DNA from: Kaistella montana
GTDB lineage: Bacteria; Bacteroidota; Bacteroidia; Flavobacteriales; Weeksellaceae
Direction of reading: 5' to 3'
Assembly: GCF_024436175.1 (NCBI RefSeq)
Contig: NZ_JANFQP010000001.1
Coordinates: forward strand, 930,001 to 994,000
Length of the DNA: 64,000 nt
This document shows, piece by piece, positions 17,866 through 29,405 of the stretch. The first letter of the stretch is position 1, and each line of letters begins with the position of its first letter. The translations under genes were made by a program, and so were the position numbers. The notes under the pieces were generated by a model. It had not been told where the DNA came from, made no database searches, and was given only the letters and a program-made list of their open reading frames with translations.

Positions 17866-20800
17866 TTAAATTTGTTCATCCAGATTAAGTTTTTTTGTCT
17901 TTTGTGGAAAATGTTTTTCAAACCATATATAAACAGTAGGCAAAATGAAGAGCGTAAGGAAAGTTGCGAGCAACAAACCTCCAATAACTACTGTAGCAAG
18001 TGGCCTTTGCACTTCCGCGCCTTCGCCCTGACTTAAAGCCATCGGTAAAAATCCAAGAGAAGCTACCAAAGCCGTCATTAAAACCGGACGCAGTCTCATT
18101 TTTCCGCCTATGCGCACTACTTCGTTCAAATCTGAATAAACCTGTTTCTGTCGGTTGAATTCTGCAATCAGTACAATTCCGTTAAGCACCGCAACACCAA
18201 ATAGCGCGATAAAACCTACTCCCGCAGAAATACTGAAATTCATTCCGCGCAACCAAAGAGAAAGAATTCCACCAATAGCGGACAACGGAATTGTTGTGAA
18301 AATAATCAGTCCATATTTCACTGAGCTGAATGCGAAATAAAGCATCAAAATAATTAATATCAAACTTGCCGGAACTGCGATTCCCAAACGTTTCTGCGCC
18401 TGTTGAAGATTCTCAAAGGTTCCTCCATATTTGACGGTGTAGCCGACAGGAAGTTTCAGATCTTTATCGACTGTCTTTTGAAGATCCGTCACCGTCGACT
18501 GGATGTCGCGACCTTTTACATTGAAACCGACAATGATTCTCCGGTGCGCTTCCTCACGCTGAATTTGGTTTACACTTTCCTTTATTTCCACTTGAGCTAC
18601 AGCACTCAAAGGAATTTCACCTCCGGTAGGCGACGGAATCAGCAGATTTTTCACATCTTCTATATTTTTTCGCAAATTACCATCAAGCCGAACCACCAAA
18701 TCGAATTTTTTCTCTTCTTCGAAAACAGAGCCTGCGCTTTGACCTGCAAAAGCTGTATTTACCAATCTGTTGACGTCACCGATATTCAGTCCATACTGAG
18801 AAAGTGCGGCTCGGTTGTATTCAATTACAATTTGTGGCATTCCCGAAACTGGTTCTACATAAATGTTTTCGGCTCCTTTAATTTTCTTTGAAATTTCGCC
18901 AAGTTTATTTGCGTAAATCTTCAGTGAATCGAGATTTTCGCCGAAGATTTTACACACGACATCTTGTCTGGCGCCTGTCATCAATTCATTAAATCTCATG
19001 TTCACCGGATATTGGAAAGAATAGGTAACGCCAATAAGGTTTTTCTTGAGTTCTGTAGACATTTTTTCGGCAAGTTCATCATAAGATTTTGCTGAAGTCC
19101 ATTCTTTGCGTGGCTTCAGGATAATCATCATATCACTTGCATCGATAGGCATAGGATCTGTTGGGATCTCGCTACTTCCGGTTTTTCCTACAATTTTTTC
19201 GATTTCTGGGAATTTTTTTAGGAGAATCTGCTGGCTTTTCAAAACTGCTTCAGTTGAAGTTTTAAGATTACTTCCCGGCAAAACCCGTGTATCCACTGCG
19301 AAATCTCCTTCAGGAAGTGTGGGAATAAATTCGCCTCCTAATTTGGTCATGATGAAAGCCGAAATAAAAAAAAGAGTAATCACACCGAAAAACAAAGGAT
19401 TCTGATATTTTAAAACTTTTTTTAGAATTTTATCATAACCAACTTCTAGTTTTTCCATCATCCGGTCTGCATAATTCTTTTTGTGGGATATTTTCTTTGA
19501 AAGAAATAGGGCACTCATCATTGGAACATAGGTTAATGAGAGAATAAAGGCCCCTAAAAGTGCAAAAATAACCGTCTGTGCCATCGGTTTAAACATTTTA
19601 CCTTCTACTCCTTCCAACGTCAGAATCGGCAGATAAACCATAAGAATAATAATCTGACCGAATACTGCGGAATTCATCATTTTTCCTGCCGAAGCCTGTA
19701 CGGTTTCATCCATTTCTTTTGAACTGAGCATATTTTTGGTCACCAAAGTTGGTCCGTGAAGACGATGAAGGATTGCTTCAACAATAATAACAGCTCCATC
19801 TACGATTAATCCGAAATCTAAAGCACCCAAACTCATCAGGTTTCCGCTGACGTTGAAAATATTCATCATGATAAATGCAAACAACATGGAAAGCGGGATG
19901 ACGGAGGAAACGATAAAGCCAGCTCGCAGGTTCCCGAGAAAAAGTACTAGAACAAAAATAACGATCAGCGCCCCTTCAATAAGGTTTTTCGAAACGGTTG
20001 AAATGGCGTTGTTGACCATTTTAGTTCGGTCTAGGAAAGGTTCGATCATTACTCCTTCAGGAAGTGTTTTCTTTATTTCTTCGATCCTTGTTTTCACTTT
20101 GCCGATAACTTCATTGGAATTGGCGCCTTTCATCATCATCACTACAGCGCCGGCTACCTCTCCTTTTCCGTTATACGTCATCGCACCGTACCGTATCGCA
20201 TTTCCGTACTGTACTTTTCCTATGTTTTCAATCAGGATAGGAGTTCCATCGGGAAGGTTTTTGACAACAGTTTTTTCAATGTCTTTAATTTTCCCCATCA
20301 ATCCTTCCGTCCGGATGTAGAGAATCGTAGGTCCTTTTTCAATATAAGCACCACCGGTATTCTGGTTATTGTTTTCCAGTGCAGTGAAAACTTCCTGCAT
20401 TGTAACGCCCATTGATTTAAGTTGTGCCGGATTCACCGCAACTTCATACTGTTTCAGATTTCCTCCAAAACTGGCAACATCTGCCACTCCATCGGTGCCG
20501 AGAAGCTGTCTTCTCACAATCCAATCCTGAATCGTACGGAGTTCCATAGCATTGTAACGGTGTTCGTAGCCTGTTTTTGGGCGGACGATGTACTGATAAA
20601 TTTCGCCCAGACCTGTGGAAATAGGTGCCATTTCAGGAACGCCGAGTGTTTTAGGAATGTCTTTTGAAACATTCTGTAACCTTTCTGAAACCTGTTGTCT
20701 TGCAAGATACAGATCTACCCCTTCCTCGAAGACAATCGTAACCACTGAAAGTCCGAATCGGGAAAAACTCCGCATTTGTTTAATGCCCTGAATATTGTTC

Positions 20801-21018
20801 ATCGACTGTTCCAAAGGGAAAGTGATGAAGCGTTCTATATCGGGCGCTCCCAAACTTGGGGAGGTGGTGATGAGCTGTACCTGATTGTCAGTAATATCAG
20901 GCACTGCATCAATGGGCAATTTCCTGAGTTCTATTATTCCATAAATTATCCAGCCGAATGTCATCAGTATGATGATCAGCTTATTTTTTATAGAAAAACT
21001 GATGATTTTGTCTAACAT
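17866..21018 (-). CDS. czcA: Heavy-metal RND efflux pump (CzcA-type)
   Basis: A 1050-residue RND proton antiporter with twelve membrane segments and two large periplasmic loops. The TM4 motif reads LGALDFGLIVDGAVIIVEA. This matches the DFGxxVDGAVxxxE signature of the HME group exporting divalent cations (Zn, Co, Cd, Ni), not the copper/silver CusA form. Length is normal. It is the third gene of a co-directional cluster in the order small protein, membrane protein, pump, channel, adaptor. The exact metal cannot be read from sequence. Confidence 0.93.
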   Translation of the reverse strand: MLDKIISFSIKNKLIIILMTFGWIIYGIIELRKLPIDAVPDITDNQVQLITTSPSLGAPDIERFITFPLEQSMNNIQGIKQMRSFSRFGLSVVTIVFEEGVDLYLARQQVSERLQNVSKDIPKTLGVPEMAPISTGLGEIYQYIVRPKTGYEHRYNAMELRTIQDWIVRRQLLGTDGVADVASFGGNLKQYEVAVNPAQLKSMGVTMQEVFTALENNNQNTGGAYIEKGPTILYIRTEGLMGKIKDIEKTVVKNLPDGTPILIENIGKVQYGNAIRYGAMTYNGKGEVAGAVVMMMKGANSNEVIGKVKTRIEEIKKTLPEGVMIEPFLDRTKMVNNAISTVSKNLIEGALIVIFVLVLFLGNLRAGFIVSSVIPLSMLFAFIMMNIFNVSGNLMSLGALDFGLIVDGAVIIVEAILHRLHGPTLVTKNMLSSKEMDETVQASAGKMMNSAVFGQIIILMVYLPILTLEGVEGKMFKPMAQTVIFALLGAFILSLTYVPMMSALFLSKKISHKKNYADRMMEKLEVGYDKILKKVLKYQNPLFFGVITLFFISAFIMTKLGGEFIPTLPEGDFAVDTRVLPGSNLKTSTEAVLKSQQILLKKFPEIEKIVGKTGSSEIPTDPMPIDASDMMIILKPRKEWTSAKSYDELAEKMSTELKKNLIGVTYSFQYPVNMRFNELMTGARQDVVCKIFGENLDSLKIYANKLGEISKKIKGAENIYVEPVSGMPQIVIEYNRAALSQYGLNIGDVNRLVNTAFAGQSAGSVFEEEKKFDLVVRLDGNLRKNIEDVKNLLIPSPTGGEIPLSAVAQVEIKESVNQIQREEAHRRIIVGFNVKGRDIQSTVTDLQKTVDKDLKLPVGYTVKYGGTFENLQQAQKRLGIAVPASLILIILMLYFAFSSVKYGLIIFTTIPLSAIGGILSLWLRGMNFSISAGVGFIALFGVAVLNGIVLIAEFNRQKQVYSDLNEVVRIGGKMRLRPVLMTALVASLGFLPMALSQGEGAEVQRPLATVVIGGLLLATFLTLFILPTVYIWFEKHFPQKTKKLNLDEQI

Positions 21019-21113
21019 TATTTCACATTAAAAATTAATAAATCACTAAGTAAAGTTACAAACTAATAGGCTCATTTTAAACATCTTATGATATTCAAAA
21101 GCCTTAAATGACA

Positions 21114-21617
21114 TTAATTATTATCATGATCGCCTCCAAGTTCAGAAGTTTTTCCATCAAGATTTTGAACCGAAGCGTCGCTACGGATTTCCGTATGCCG
21201 GATTTCGCCTCCTGTTGTACCCGCTTTCTGGGCAAAAAACAAGGCAATCAATCCCAATACGCCTATGATAAAAGGCATGATTTTAGAAAAAGTATAATTT
21301 TTGAAACTCATAAAAAGTGCTGCGATGCTGATTCCGCCTAAAACATAAGACAGACCGGCAAAAAATTCGGCGGCTTCCTCATGGGTTTTAATTAGACGCT
21401 CCGCAACACCGGGAAGATTTTCAACGCCTTCTTCGGCACCTTCTCCGGTTGCCATTGCTGCAACTGATGCAAGTGCACCTAAAATAAATATGAAATAAGC
21501 ATTTCGTTTGGAAACTTCGGTTTTAGTAAAAATACCGATGATAAGAAGAACTAATCCTGCTACAGGAAATATGATGGGCAAATGGTTAACCACCAAATGC
21601 AAATGTGTATTGTTCAT
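21114..21617 (-). CDS. Small membrane protein of the metal-efflux cluster
   Basis: A 167-residue protein with about four hydrophobic segments. Histidines sit at the N-terminal end (NNTHLHLVVNHLPI), and the tail is charged, ending in GGDHDNN. The spacing resembles DUF2231-like heme/metal-associated membrane proteins, but I do not assign it firmly. It lies between the small protein and the pump gene, 95 bases before czcA, so a role in metal sensing or handling is a guess from context. Confidence 0.75.
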   Translation of the reverse strand: MNNTHLHLVVNHLPIIFPVAGLVLLIIGIFTKTEVSKRNAYFIFILGALASVAAMATGEGAEEGVENLPGVAERLIKTHEEAAEFFAGLSYVLGGISIAALFMSFKNYTFSKIMPFIIGVLGLIALFFAQKAGTTGGEIRHTEIRSDASVQNLDGKTSELGGDHDNN

Positions 21618-21711
21618 TTTGTATGATTTTGAAATTTAAATAATAATGAATTGCGAAATCCTTTCAGTAAATGGTTTTACTGAAAAATATTTCTTAGGCT
21701 GTAATTATTAC

Positions 21712-22098
21712 TTAAGCTAAAATCGGAGGACGGAAAATAGATGCTAACGGATTGGAAGCATAATTGGGACTGTAAGAAAAAATAGATGTTTTCTCAATAA
21801 AAATTTCTGGAATCTCCAAAGTAAAACCAATATGTTCGGGAAGCGTAAGATGAGTAATGGAAAAACAATTGGCTTCGTGAGTTTTGAACGGCAGTTTCAT
21901 ATCCTGCTTGTAATCCGCATCTTTTGTTTGTTTTTTCAGATAATGCAGATTAACGAAGGAAAAAAAAGTGGTGTTTTTATTGGTGATAGTATGCGAAATA
22001 TAATGTTCTACCAGATTAGGCAACTTCAGCAATTCCTTTACTTCTGTAAAAGAAAAAAGGTAAACACAAAGTAGAAAATAAATAACCGACCGCTTCAC
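21712..22098 (-). CDS. Small exported protein at the head of the efflux cluster
   Basis: About 128 residues with an N-terminal hydrophobic signal (VKRSVIYFLLCVYLFSF) and a C-terminal IFRPPILA tail. It is rich in His and aromatic residues. I know similar unassigned proteins ahead of Bacteroidota czc/cus operons but no function. The GTG at 22098 is chosen over the ATG at 22113 because a TACATTTG promoter element occupies 22103-22110, leaving only four bases before the GTG. Confidence 0.65.
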   Translation of the reverse strand: MKRSVIYFLLCVYLFSFTEVKELLKLPNLVEHYISHTITNKNTTFFSFVNLHYLKKQTKDADYKQDMKLPFKTHEANCFSITHLTLPEHIGFTLEIPEIFIEKTSIFSYSPNYASNPLASIFRPPILA

Positions 22099-22102
22099 AT
22101 TA

Positions 22103-22135
22103 CAAATGTACACATTTCACCAAATTAATATTCAA
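22103..22135 (-). promoter_or_regulatory. Promoter of the czc cluster (TTG -33, TACATTTG -7)
   Basis: On the minus strand, TTG (22133-22135), a 22-base spacer and TACATTTG (22103-22110). The -7 element ends four bases before the GTG start, implying little or no 5' leader. Confidence 0.55.
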
Positions 22136-22245
22136 ACAGTTACCAATTTGTAATTACTTTAAATAAAAATTAACCGAGCCAATTTCTTAAAAGTAAAGTG
22201 GAAAATTAATTGGAAATTTCTATTTTTGCTCAAATTAAATTTATT

Positions 22246-22434
22246 ATGAAAAAATTATTTGCAATCGCATTCATCGGAAGTTTGGTATTGGCAAGCTGCG
22301 CTAAAAAAGAAACATCAACAGAAAGCAACGTGATGTTGGAAGAACCTGAAGTAACAGTAACTGATACTGCAAAAGCCGCTCCTGCTCCTGTTGCAGCGAC
22401 TCCAGTAGCGACAGATTCTGCAACCGCAAAATAA
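22246..22434 (+). CDS. Small lipoprotein
   Basis: A 62-residue protein with a lipobox (MKKLFAIAFIGSLVLASC). After Cys it has a Lys/Thr/Glu segment and an Ala/Pro/Thr-rich low-complexity tail. No domain is recognisable. The ATG at 22246 is preferred over 22210, since a TATTTTTG element lies at 22221-22228. It is five bases ahead of the cytochrome gene, so it may be a small partner of it. Confidence 0.75.
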   Translation: MKKLFAIAFIGSLVLASCAKKETSTESNVMLEEPEVTVTDTAKAAPAPVAATPVATDSATAK

Positions 22435-22439
22435 ATGCT

Positions 22440-22853
22440 ATGAAAAAAGCTTTGATTTTAGGTTTAGCTATTTCGCTGGCCATTTCCTGTTCGAAATCTG
22501 AATCATCATCCATTCCGGATCACAACGATATAACGGTAACTTCAACTCCAGAACCAGTTGTGAAGAAAGATTCCATCGGAGATTTAACCAAAAATATCGA
22601 CGAAGGAAAAGCTTTAATTGAAGGTGCAGATTGTTTGACCTGTCACAAAAGTGAGGAAAAACTTATCGGCCCATCTTATCTGGATATCGCAGGAAAATAT
22701 GAAAATAATCCTGCAAATGTAGATTTGCTTGCAGAGAAAATTATTGCTGGCGGAAGTGGCGTTTGGGGAAGTATTCCCATGTCGGCGCATCCAGGCATGA
22801 GCAAGGAGAATGCAAAGAAAATGGTAACCTATATTTTAAGCTTAAAAAATTAA
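22440..22853 (+). CDS. c-type cytochrome lipoprotein
   Basis: A 137-residue protein with a lipobox signal (LAISLAISC), a short charged linker and a class I cytochrome c fold. The heme motif is CLTCH, and the likely axial Met is in IPMSAHPGMS. GPSYLDIAGKY matches the cytochrome c551/c552 group. It should be a membrane-tethered periplasmic electron carrier. It pairs with the small lipoprotein just upstream and is followed by a terminator. Confidence 0.88.
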   Translation: MKKALILGLAISLAISCSKSESSSIPDHNDITVTSTPEPVVKKDSIGDLTKNIDEGKALIEGADCLTCHKSEEKLIGPSYLDIAGKYENNPANVDLLAEKIIAGGSGVWGSIPMSAHPGMSKENAKKMVTYILSLKN

Positions 22854-22870
22854 AATCAAAAAAAAGAGAG

Positions 22871-22897
22871 AAAGCAGTCAATTATTGGCTGCTTTTT
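22871..22897 (+). terminator. Terminator after the cytochrome gene
   Basis: AAAGCAGTCAA / TTGGCTGCTTT stem (one G-U) with a three-base loop and a T-run. Confidence 0.85.
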
Positions 22898-22934
22898 TTG
22901 TTTAAAAACCAATCAAAAATTCAGAGAAAATCAC

Positions 22935-22942
22935 TAAATTTG
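22935..22942 (+). promoter_or_regulatory. -7 promoter element (TAAATTTG) of lysS
   Basis: TAnnTTTG match 22 bases before the lysS ATG, right after the cytochrome terminator. Confidence 0.5.
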
Positions 22943-22964
22943 CAGACTTAAAAAGCAAGAAAAC

Positions 22965-24662
22965 ATGCAGTTATCAGAACAGGAAATCATTAGACGAGAA
23001 AAGTTAGCAACCCTTGAGAAAATGGGAATTGATGCTTTTCCGGCGGAAGAATATAAAATCACCGAAACTACTAAATCCATTAAAGAAAACTTTGGCGAAG
23101 GCAAAAAAGTGCAAATCGCAGGACGTTTAATGAGCCGTAGAATTCAAGGTAAAGCTAGTTTTGCTGAACTGCAGGATTCCGAAGGTAGAATTCAGGTATA
23201 TTTCAACCGCGATGAGATTTGTCCGGGTGATGATAAAACGCTTTATAATGAGGTTTACAAGCATCTTTTAGACATCGGGGACATCATCGGAATTGAAGGG
23301 GAACTCTTCAAAACCCAAGTTGGAGAAATGACCGTGAAAGTTGAAAATTTCAAATTGCTTACGAAATCTTTAAGACCACTACCCCAACCTAGAACCGATG
23401 AAAACGGCGTGGTACACGATGCTTTCAACGATCCTGAATTAAGATACAGACAGCGTTATGTAGATTTAACGGTGAATCCTCATGTAAAGGAAACTTTCGT
23501 GAAAAGAACAAAAATGTATAACGCAATGCGTCAGTTTTTCAATGATGCAGGTTATATCGAAGTGGAAACTCCGGTGCTACAAGCTATTCCCGGTGGTGCT
23601 GCGGCAAGACCGTTCATTACCCACCACAACGCTTTAGACATTCCTTTATACATGAGAATTGCCAATGAATTATATTTGAAAAGATTGATCGTTGGTGGTT
23701 TTGACGGTGTTTATGAATTCTCAAAAAACTTCAGAAATGAAGGGATGGACAGAACGCACAACCCGGAATTTACCGTAATGGAAATTTATGTGGCGTACAA
23801 AGATTACTATTGGATGATGGATTTCACGGAAAGGATGATCGAACATTGCGCAATCGCGGTGAATGGAACCACTAAAGCAAAATTCGGCGATCAGGAAATA
23901 GATTTCAAAGCACCATTTGCTCGAATTTCAATGACCGATGCGATTTTGAAATTCACCGGTTTTGATATCACAGAAAAAACAGAACAAGAACTTTACGATT
24001 TTGCAAAATCCATTGGGATTGAAGTGAACGAAACGATGGGTAAAGGAAAACTGATCGATGAAATTTTCGGTGAAAAATGCGAAGGAAACTTCATTCAGCC
24101 GACTTTCATTACTGATTATCCGATTGAAATGTCGCCATTAACCAAAAAACACAGAAGCAAAGAAGGTTTAACGGAAAGATTTGAATTAATGGTTTGTGGT
24201 AAAGAAATCGCAAACGCTTATTCAGAATTAAATGATCCGATTGACCAAAGAGAACGTTTCGAAGAGCAGCTAAAACTTTCCGAAAAAGGTGACGACGAAG
24301 CGATGTTTATCGACAACGATTTCTTAAGAGCTTTGGAATACGGAATGCCGCCAACTTCAGGACTTGGAATCGGAATGGATCGTTTGATTATGTTCCTTAC
24401 CAACAACGCATCCATCCAGGAAGTGTTGCTTTTCCCACAAATGAAACCTGAAAAAGCTGCTCCACAATTCGAATTGGATGAAGATGAAAAATTGGTTTTG
24501 GAAATCCTTAATTCCCAAGAAGAACCGATGAATTTGGCCGATGTAAAAACAAAAAGCCAACTTTCCGGTAAAAAATGGGATAAAGCGACGAAAAATTTAA
24601 CCAAAAACAATTTGATTAAAGTTGAAAAAACTGATGATCAAGTTTTGATGAGATTAGCTTAA
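22965..24662 (+). CDS. lysS: Lysyl-tRNA synthetase (class II)
   Basis: A 565-residue class II enzyme charging tRNA-Lys. An N-terminal OB-fold anticodon-binding domain (QIAGRLMSRRIQGKASFAEL) precedes the catalytic core with motif 1 (ETPVLQAIPGGAAARPF), motif 2 (FRNEGMDRTHNPEFTVMEIY) and motif 3 (GLGIGMDRLIMF). It is about 60 residues longer than typical bacterial LysRS. The extra C-terminal part after PQMKPEK looks like a small helical/winged segment, common in flavobacterial homologues. Confidence 0.97.
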   Translation: MQLSEQEIIRREKLATLEKMGIDAFPAEEYKITETTKSIKENFGEGKKVQIAGRLMSRRIQGKASFAELQDSEGRIQVYFNRDEICPGDDKTLYNEVYKHLLDIGDIIGIEGELFKTQVGEMTVKVENFKLLTKSLRPLPQPRTDENGVVHDAFNDPELRYRQRYVDLTVNPHVKETFVKRTKMYNAMRQFFNDAGYIEVETPVLQAIPGGAAARPFITHHNALDIPLYMRIANELYLKRLIVGGFDGVYEFSKNFRNEGMDRTHNPEFTVMEIYVAYKDYYWMMDFTERMIEHCAIAVNGTTKAKFGDQEIDFKAPFARISMTDAILKFTGFDITEKTEQELYDFAKSIGIEVNETMGKGKLIDEIFGEKCEGNFIQPTFITDYPIEMSPLTKKHRSKEGLTERFELMVCGKEIANAYSELNDPIDQRERFEEQLKLSEKGDDEAMFIDNDFLRALEYGMPPTSGLGIGMDRLIMFLTNNASIQEVLLFPQMKPEKAAPQFELDEDEKLVLEILNSQEEPMNLADVKTKSQLSGKKWDKATKNLTKNNLIKVEKTDDQVLMRLA

Positions 24663-24687
24663 TTCAATTCAGAAATATTGATATAAA

Positions 24688-24713
24688 AAACGGACTTCGG
24701 TTCGTTTTTTTTT
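24688..24713. terminator. Terminator between convergent lysS and cydB
   Basis: AAACGGAC-TTCG-GTTCGTTT hairpin with a stable TTCG loop, followed by a T-run on the lysS side. Confidence 0.85.
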
Positions 24714-24719
24714 GTTAAA

Positions 24720-25724
24720 TCACTTTCGTTGTCTGCTAAATGAGAACATTAAATAAAATAAAAACGGCAAAATAAACATTGAACCCAAAACCAAAGCCCA
24801 ACCCAAAGCAGAAATCGTTTTCGGTGAAGCCGCGTTTTCCAACAAAGAAAGATGTTGCCCATTTCCTAGAAGAATAATATCCGGATTATGCTGATAAGTT
24901 GCAGCAACCAAAATCATCACCACTTGGAAACCTGCTAAAACCCTTACTGGAAGTAATTTTTCACGCTTCATTGCTCTTAAAATTAAACCTAAACAAATCG
25001 TTGCAAAAACCGAAGCGATAATTCCAATTGGTTTAGAGAAAACCCAGGTCAACAAAGGAATATCTGACAAATACGCGGTTAGAAAAACCAAAATTCCTGT
25101 AATCACCACAAAAACCATCGTTTGTTTGGATTTTTTTATCATTAAATTCAATTCAAGCCGATCGCTGGTTTCTCTTAAAGCAAAAACTGAAGCCAGATAA
25201 GCGCAAATAGAAACCGTAAAACAACCTACCGCAACTCCGAACCAATTCAACCAACTGAAGACATATAAATCGAGAAAATGTGTCGCTTCCGGATGAATAG
25301 AATGCGAAATGGTAGCCGCTGCTATCAACCCTAAAAAAAATGGAGTCAGCAAACTGGAATAATAAAATATTTGAGTATAAACTGCTTGCCAATCATCTTT
25401 CACAGCGTCATAATGCCTAAAAGTAAATGCTGTTCCGCGCGCAATAATTCCCAGAAGCATCAAAACCAACGGAATATGTAAATAAATAGAAAGCGTAGTG
25501 TAAATTTCGGGAAAACCTACAAACAGAATAACAATCGCGATAATCAGCCACATGTGATTGGCCTCCCAAACGGGCGCAATGGATTCGTACATGAGATTTT
25601 TGGTTTTAGCACGATTGCTTTTTCGGGTAAAAAATTCCACAATTCCTGCCCCGAAATCCGCTCCACCGAAAATAATATACAAACAGATCGAAAGCCAAAG
25701 AAAACCGATTACAACGTAGATCAT
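24720..25724 (-). CDS. cydB: Cytochrome bd oxidase subunit II
   Basis: A 334-residue membrane protein with eight to nine hydrophobic segments and the CydB N-terminal FGGADFGAGIVEFFTR and WEANHMWLI motifs. It forms the bd-type quinol oxidase with CydA, the high-affinity respiratory branch used at low oxygen. Its ATG overlaps the cydA stop by four bases (ATGA), so it is translationally coupled. No cydX-like small ORF was found after it. Confidence 0.95.
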   Translation of the reverse strand: MIYVVIGFLWLSICLYIIFGGADFGAGIVEFFTRKSNRAKTKNLMYESIAPVWEANHMWLIIAIVILFVGFPEIYTTLSIYLHIPLVLMLLGIIARGTAFTFRHYDAVKDDWQAVYTQIFYYSSLLTPFFLGLIAAATISHSIHPEATHFLDLYVFSWLNWFGVAVGCFTVSICAYLASVFALRETSDRLELNLMIKKSKQTMVFVVITGILVFLTAYLSDIPLLTWVFSKPIGIIASVFATICLGLILRAMKREKLLPVRVLAGFQVVMILVAATYQHNPDIILLGNGQHLSLLENAASPKTISALGWALVLGSMFILPFLFYLMFSFSRQRK

Positions 25725-27064
25725 GATGGTTTGTTTTTAGAATTAAACTGTGGGTCTGTAGGATCATAAAGTTTCGGAACCATTTGAATTTGTCGCTTCA
25801 AAAGGAAAACAATAATGCACGACAAGGAAACAAAAATCGCTGTGAAAAAATAAAAAGAATACTGAATTCCCGGCATTGGAGTTACCGCGTCGGCAGTTCG
25901 CATGATTCCGTAAATAATCCAAGGTTGTCGCCCAACTTCAGTGACCGTCCAACCCGCTTCCAATGCGATATATCCGAAAGGCGTCGCAAACAAAAACATC
26001 TTTAAAAGCCAATTTTTAGTGAGCCAATTTTTCTTAAAAAATACTGCGTACAAATAAATTCCACCGATGATAATCATCACCACACCAAAGAAAATCATGA
26101 TTTGAAAAGCATAATGAACCACGGCAACCGGCGGCCATTCGTTCCGCGGGAAATCTTTCAATCCTTTTACTTCTGCATTAAAATCGTTGCTTACCAAAAA
26201 ACTCAATACTTTCGGGATTTTCAGAGCATATTTTATTTTAGCTTTTTCCTCATCGGGAATTCCGCCAATCACGAAAGCGGCACCTTTTTCTGTATCGAAA
26301 TGTGCTTCCATCGCGGCCAATTTTATCGGTTGTCTTTCTGCTACCGATTTCGCAGCCACATCACCACTTATCGGCGCTCCGAAAGCACCAATCAAGGCAA
26401 AACCCGCTGCAATTTTGAAAGCTTTGGTATGAAATTCTACATTTTTTTTCTTTAAGATTAAATAAGCATGAACTCCAGCAACAGCAAATCCGGTCGCACA
26501 AAAAGCAGCTACCGTCATGTGAAAAGCCTGCGGAAACCACGCTTCATTGAACATCGCTTTAATCGGATCGATATTTTGATATTTCCCGTCGATATAATCA
26601 AAACCCGCTGGAGAATTCATCCAAGCATTTGCCGCCACAACCAAAATTCCGGAAGCTAAACCACTGATACCAACTAAAAACCCACAAAACCAATGAAACC
26701 ATTTGTTGAATTTTTCCCATCCGTAAAGGAAAAATCCCAGCGCGATGGCTTCAATAAAAAAAGCGGTTCCTTCTAATGAAAAAGGCATCCCGAAAATAGG
26801 ACCTGCATGTTTCATAAATCCCGGCCAAAGCAATCCCAATTCAAAAGAAAGCATCGTTCCGGAAACAGCTCCTGTTGCAAACAAAATCGCCACACCTTTA
26901 CTCCAGGCTTTGGTAAGTCCTTTGTAGATAAGGTTTCCGGTTTTTAAATATTTCCAATGTGCAAAAGCCATCAAAAAAGGCATCACCATACCAACACAGG
27001 AAAAAATAATATGAAAACCAAGCGACATGGCCATCTGAGAGCGTGCTGCGATGAAATCATCCAT
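25721..27064 (-). CDS. cydA: Cytochrome bd oxidase subunit I
   Basis: A 447-residue heme subunit of the bd quinol oxidase. The conserved N-terminal ARSQMAMSLGFHIIFSCVGM holds the high-spin heme ligand His; GLLWPGFM and the GRQPWIIYG motif near the C-terminus are typical. It appears to be the short Q-loop form. The start MDDFIAARSQ at 27064 is preferred over an upstream ATG at 27118 that would add a Leu-rich extension ahead of the family start. Confidence 0.95.
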   Translation of the reverse strand: MDDFIAARSQMAMSLGFHIIFSCVGMVMPFLMAFAHWKYLKTGNLIYKGLTKAWSKGVAILFATGAVSGTMLSFELGLLWPGFMKHAGPIFGMPFSLEGTAFFIEAIALGFFLYGWEKFNKWFHWFCGFLVGISGLASGILVVAANAWMNSPAGFDYIDGKYQNIDPIKAMFNEAWFPQAFHMTVAAFCATGFAVAGVHAYLILKKKNVEFHTKAFKIAAGFALIGAFGAPISGDVAAKSVAERQPIKLAAMEAHFDTEKGAAFVIGGIPDEEKAKIKYALKIPKVLSFLVSNDFNAEVKGLKDFPRNEWPPVAVVHYAFQIMIFFGVVMIIIGGIYLYAVFFKKNWLTKNWLLKMFLFATPFGYIALEAGWTVTEVGRQPWIIYGIMRTADAVTPMPGIQYSFYFFTAIFVSLSCIIVFLLKRQIQMVPKLYDPTDPQFNSKNKPS

Positions 27065-29320
<2,256 letters not shown>

Positions 29321-29347
29321 ATTCAAAATTTAACATATTATCTCCTC

Positions 29348-29377
29348 AAAACCGTCTTTTTTGGACGGTTTTTTGCT
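29348..29377 (+). terminator. gyrB terminator
   Basis: AAACCGTC / GACGGTTT stem, 7-base T-rich loop and trailing T-run. Confidence 0.9.
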
Positions 29378-29405
29378 TTAAAATTAAATCATCAATACAA
29401 TCAAA

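Noticed and set aside
17862-17984. ATG at 17984 as the start of the TolC-like gene
   Set aside because: It lies inside the pump gene and gives an internal signal peptide; the ATG at 17861 begins directly with the signal peptide.
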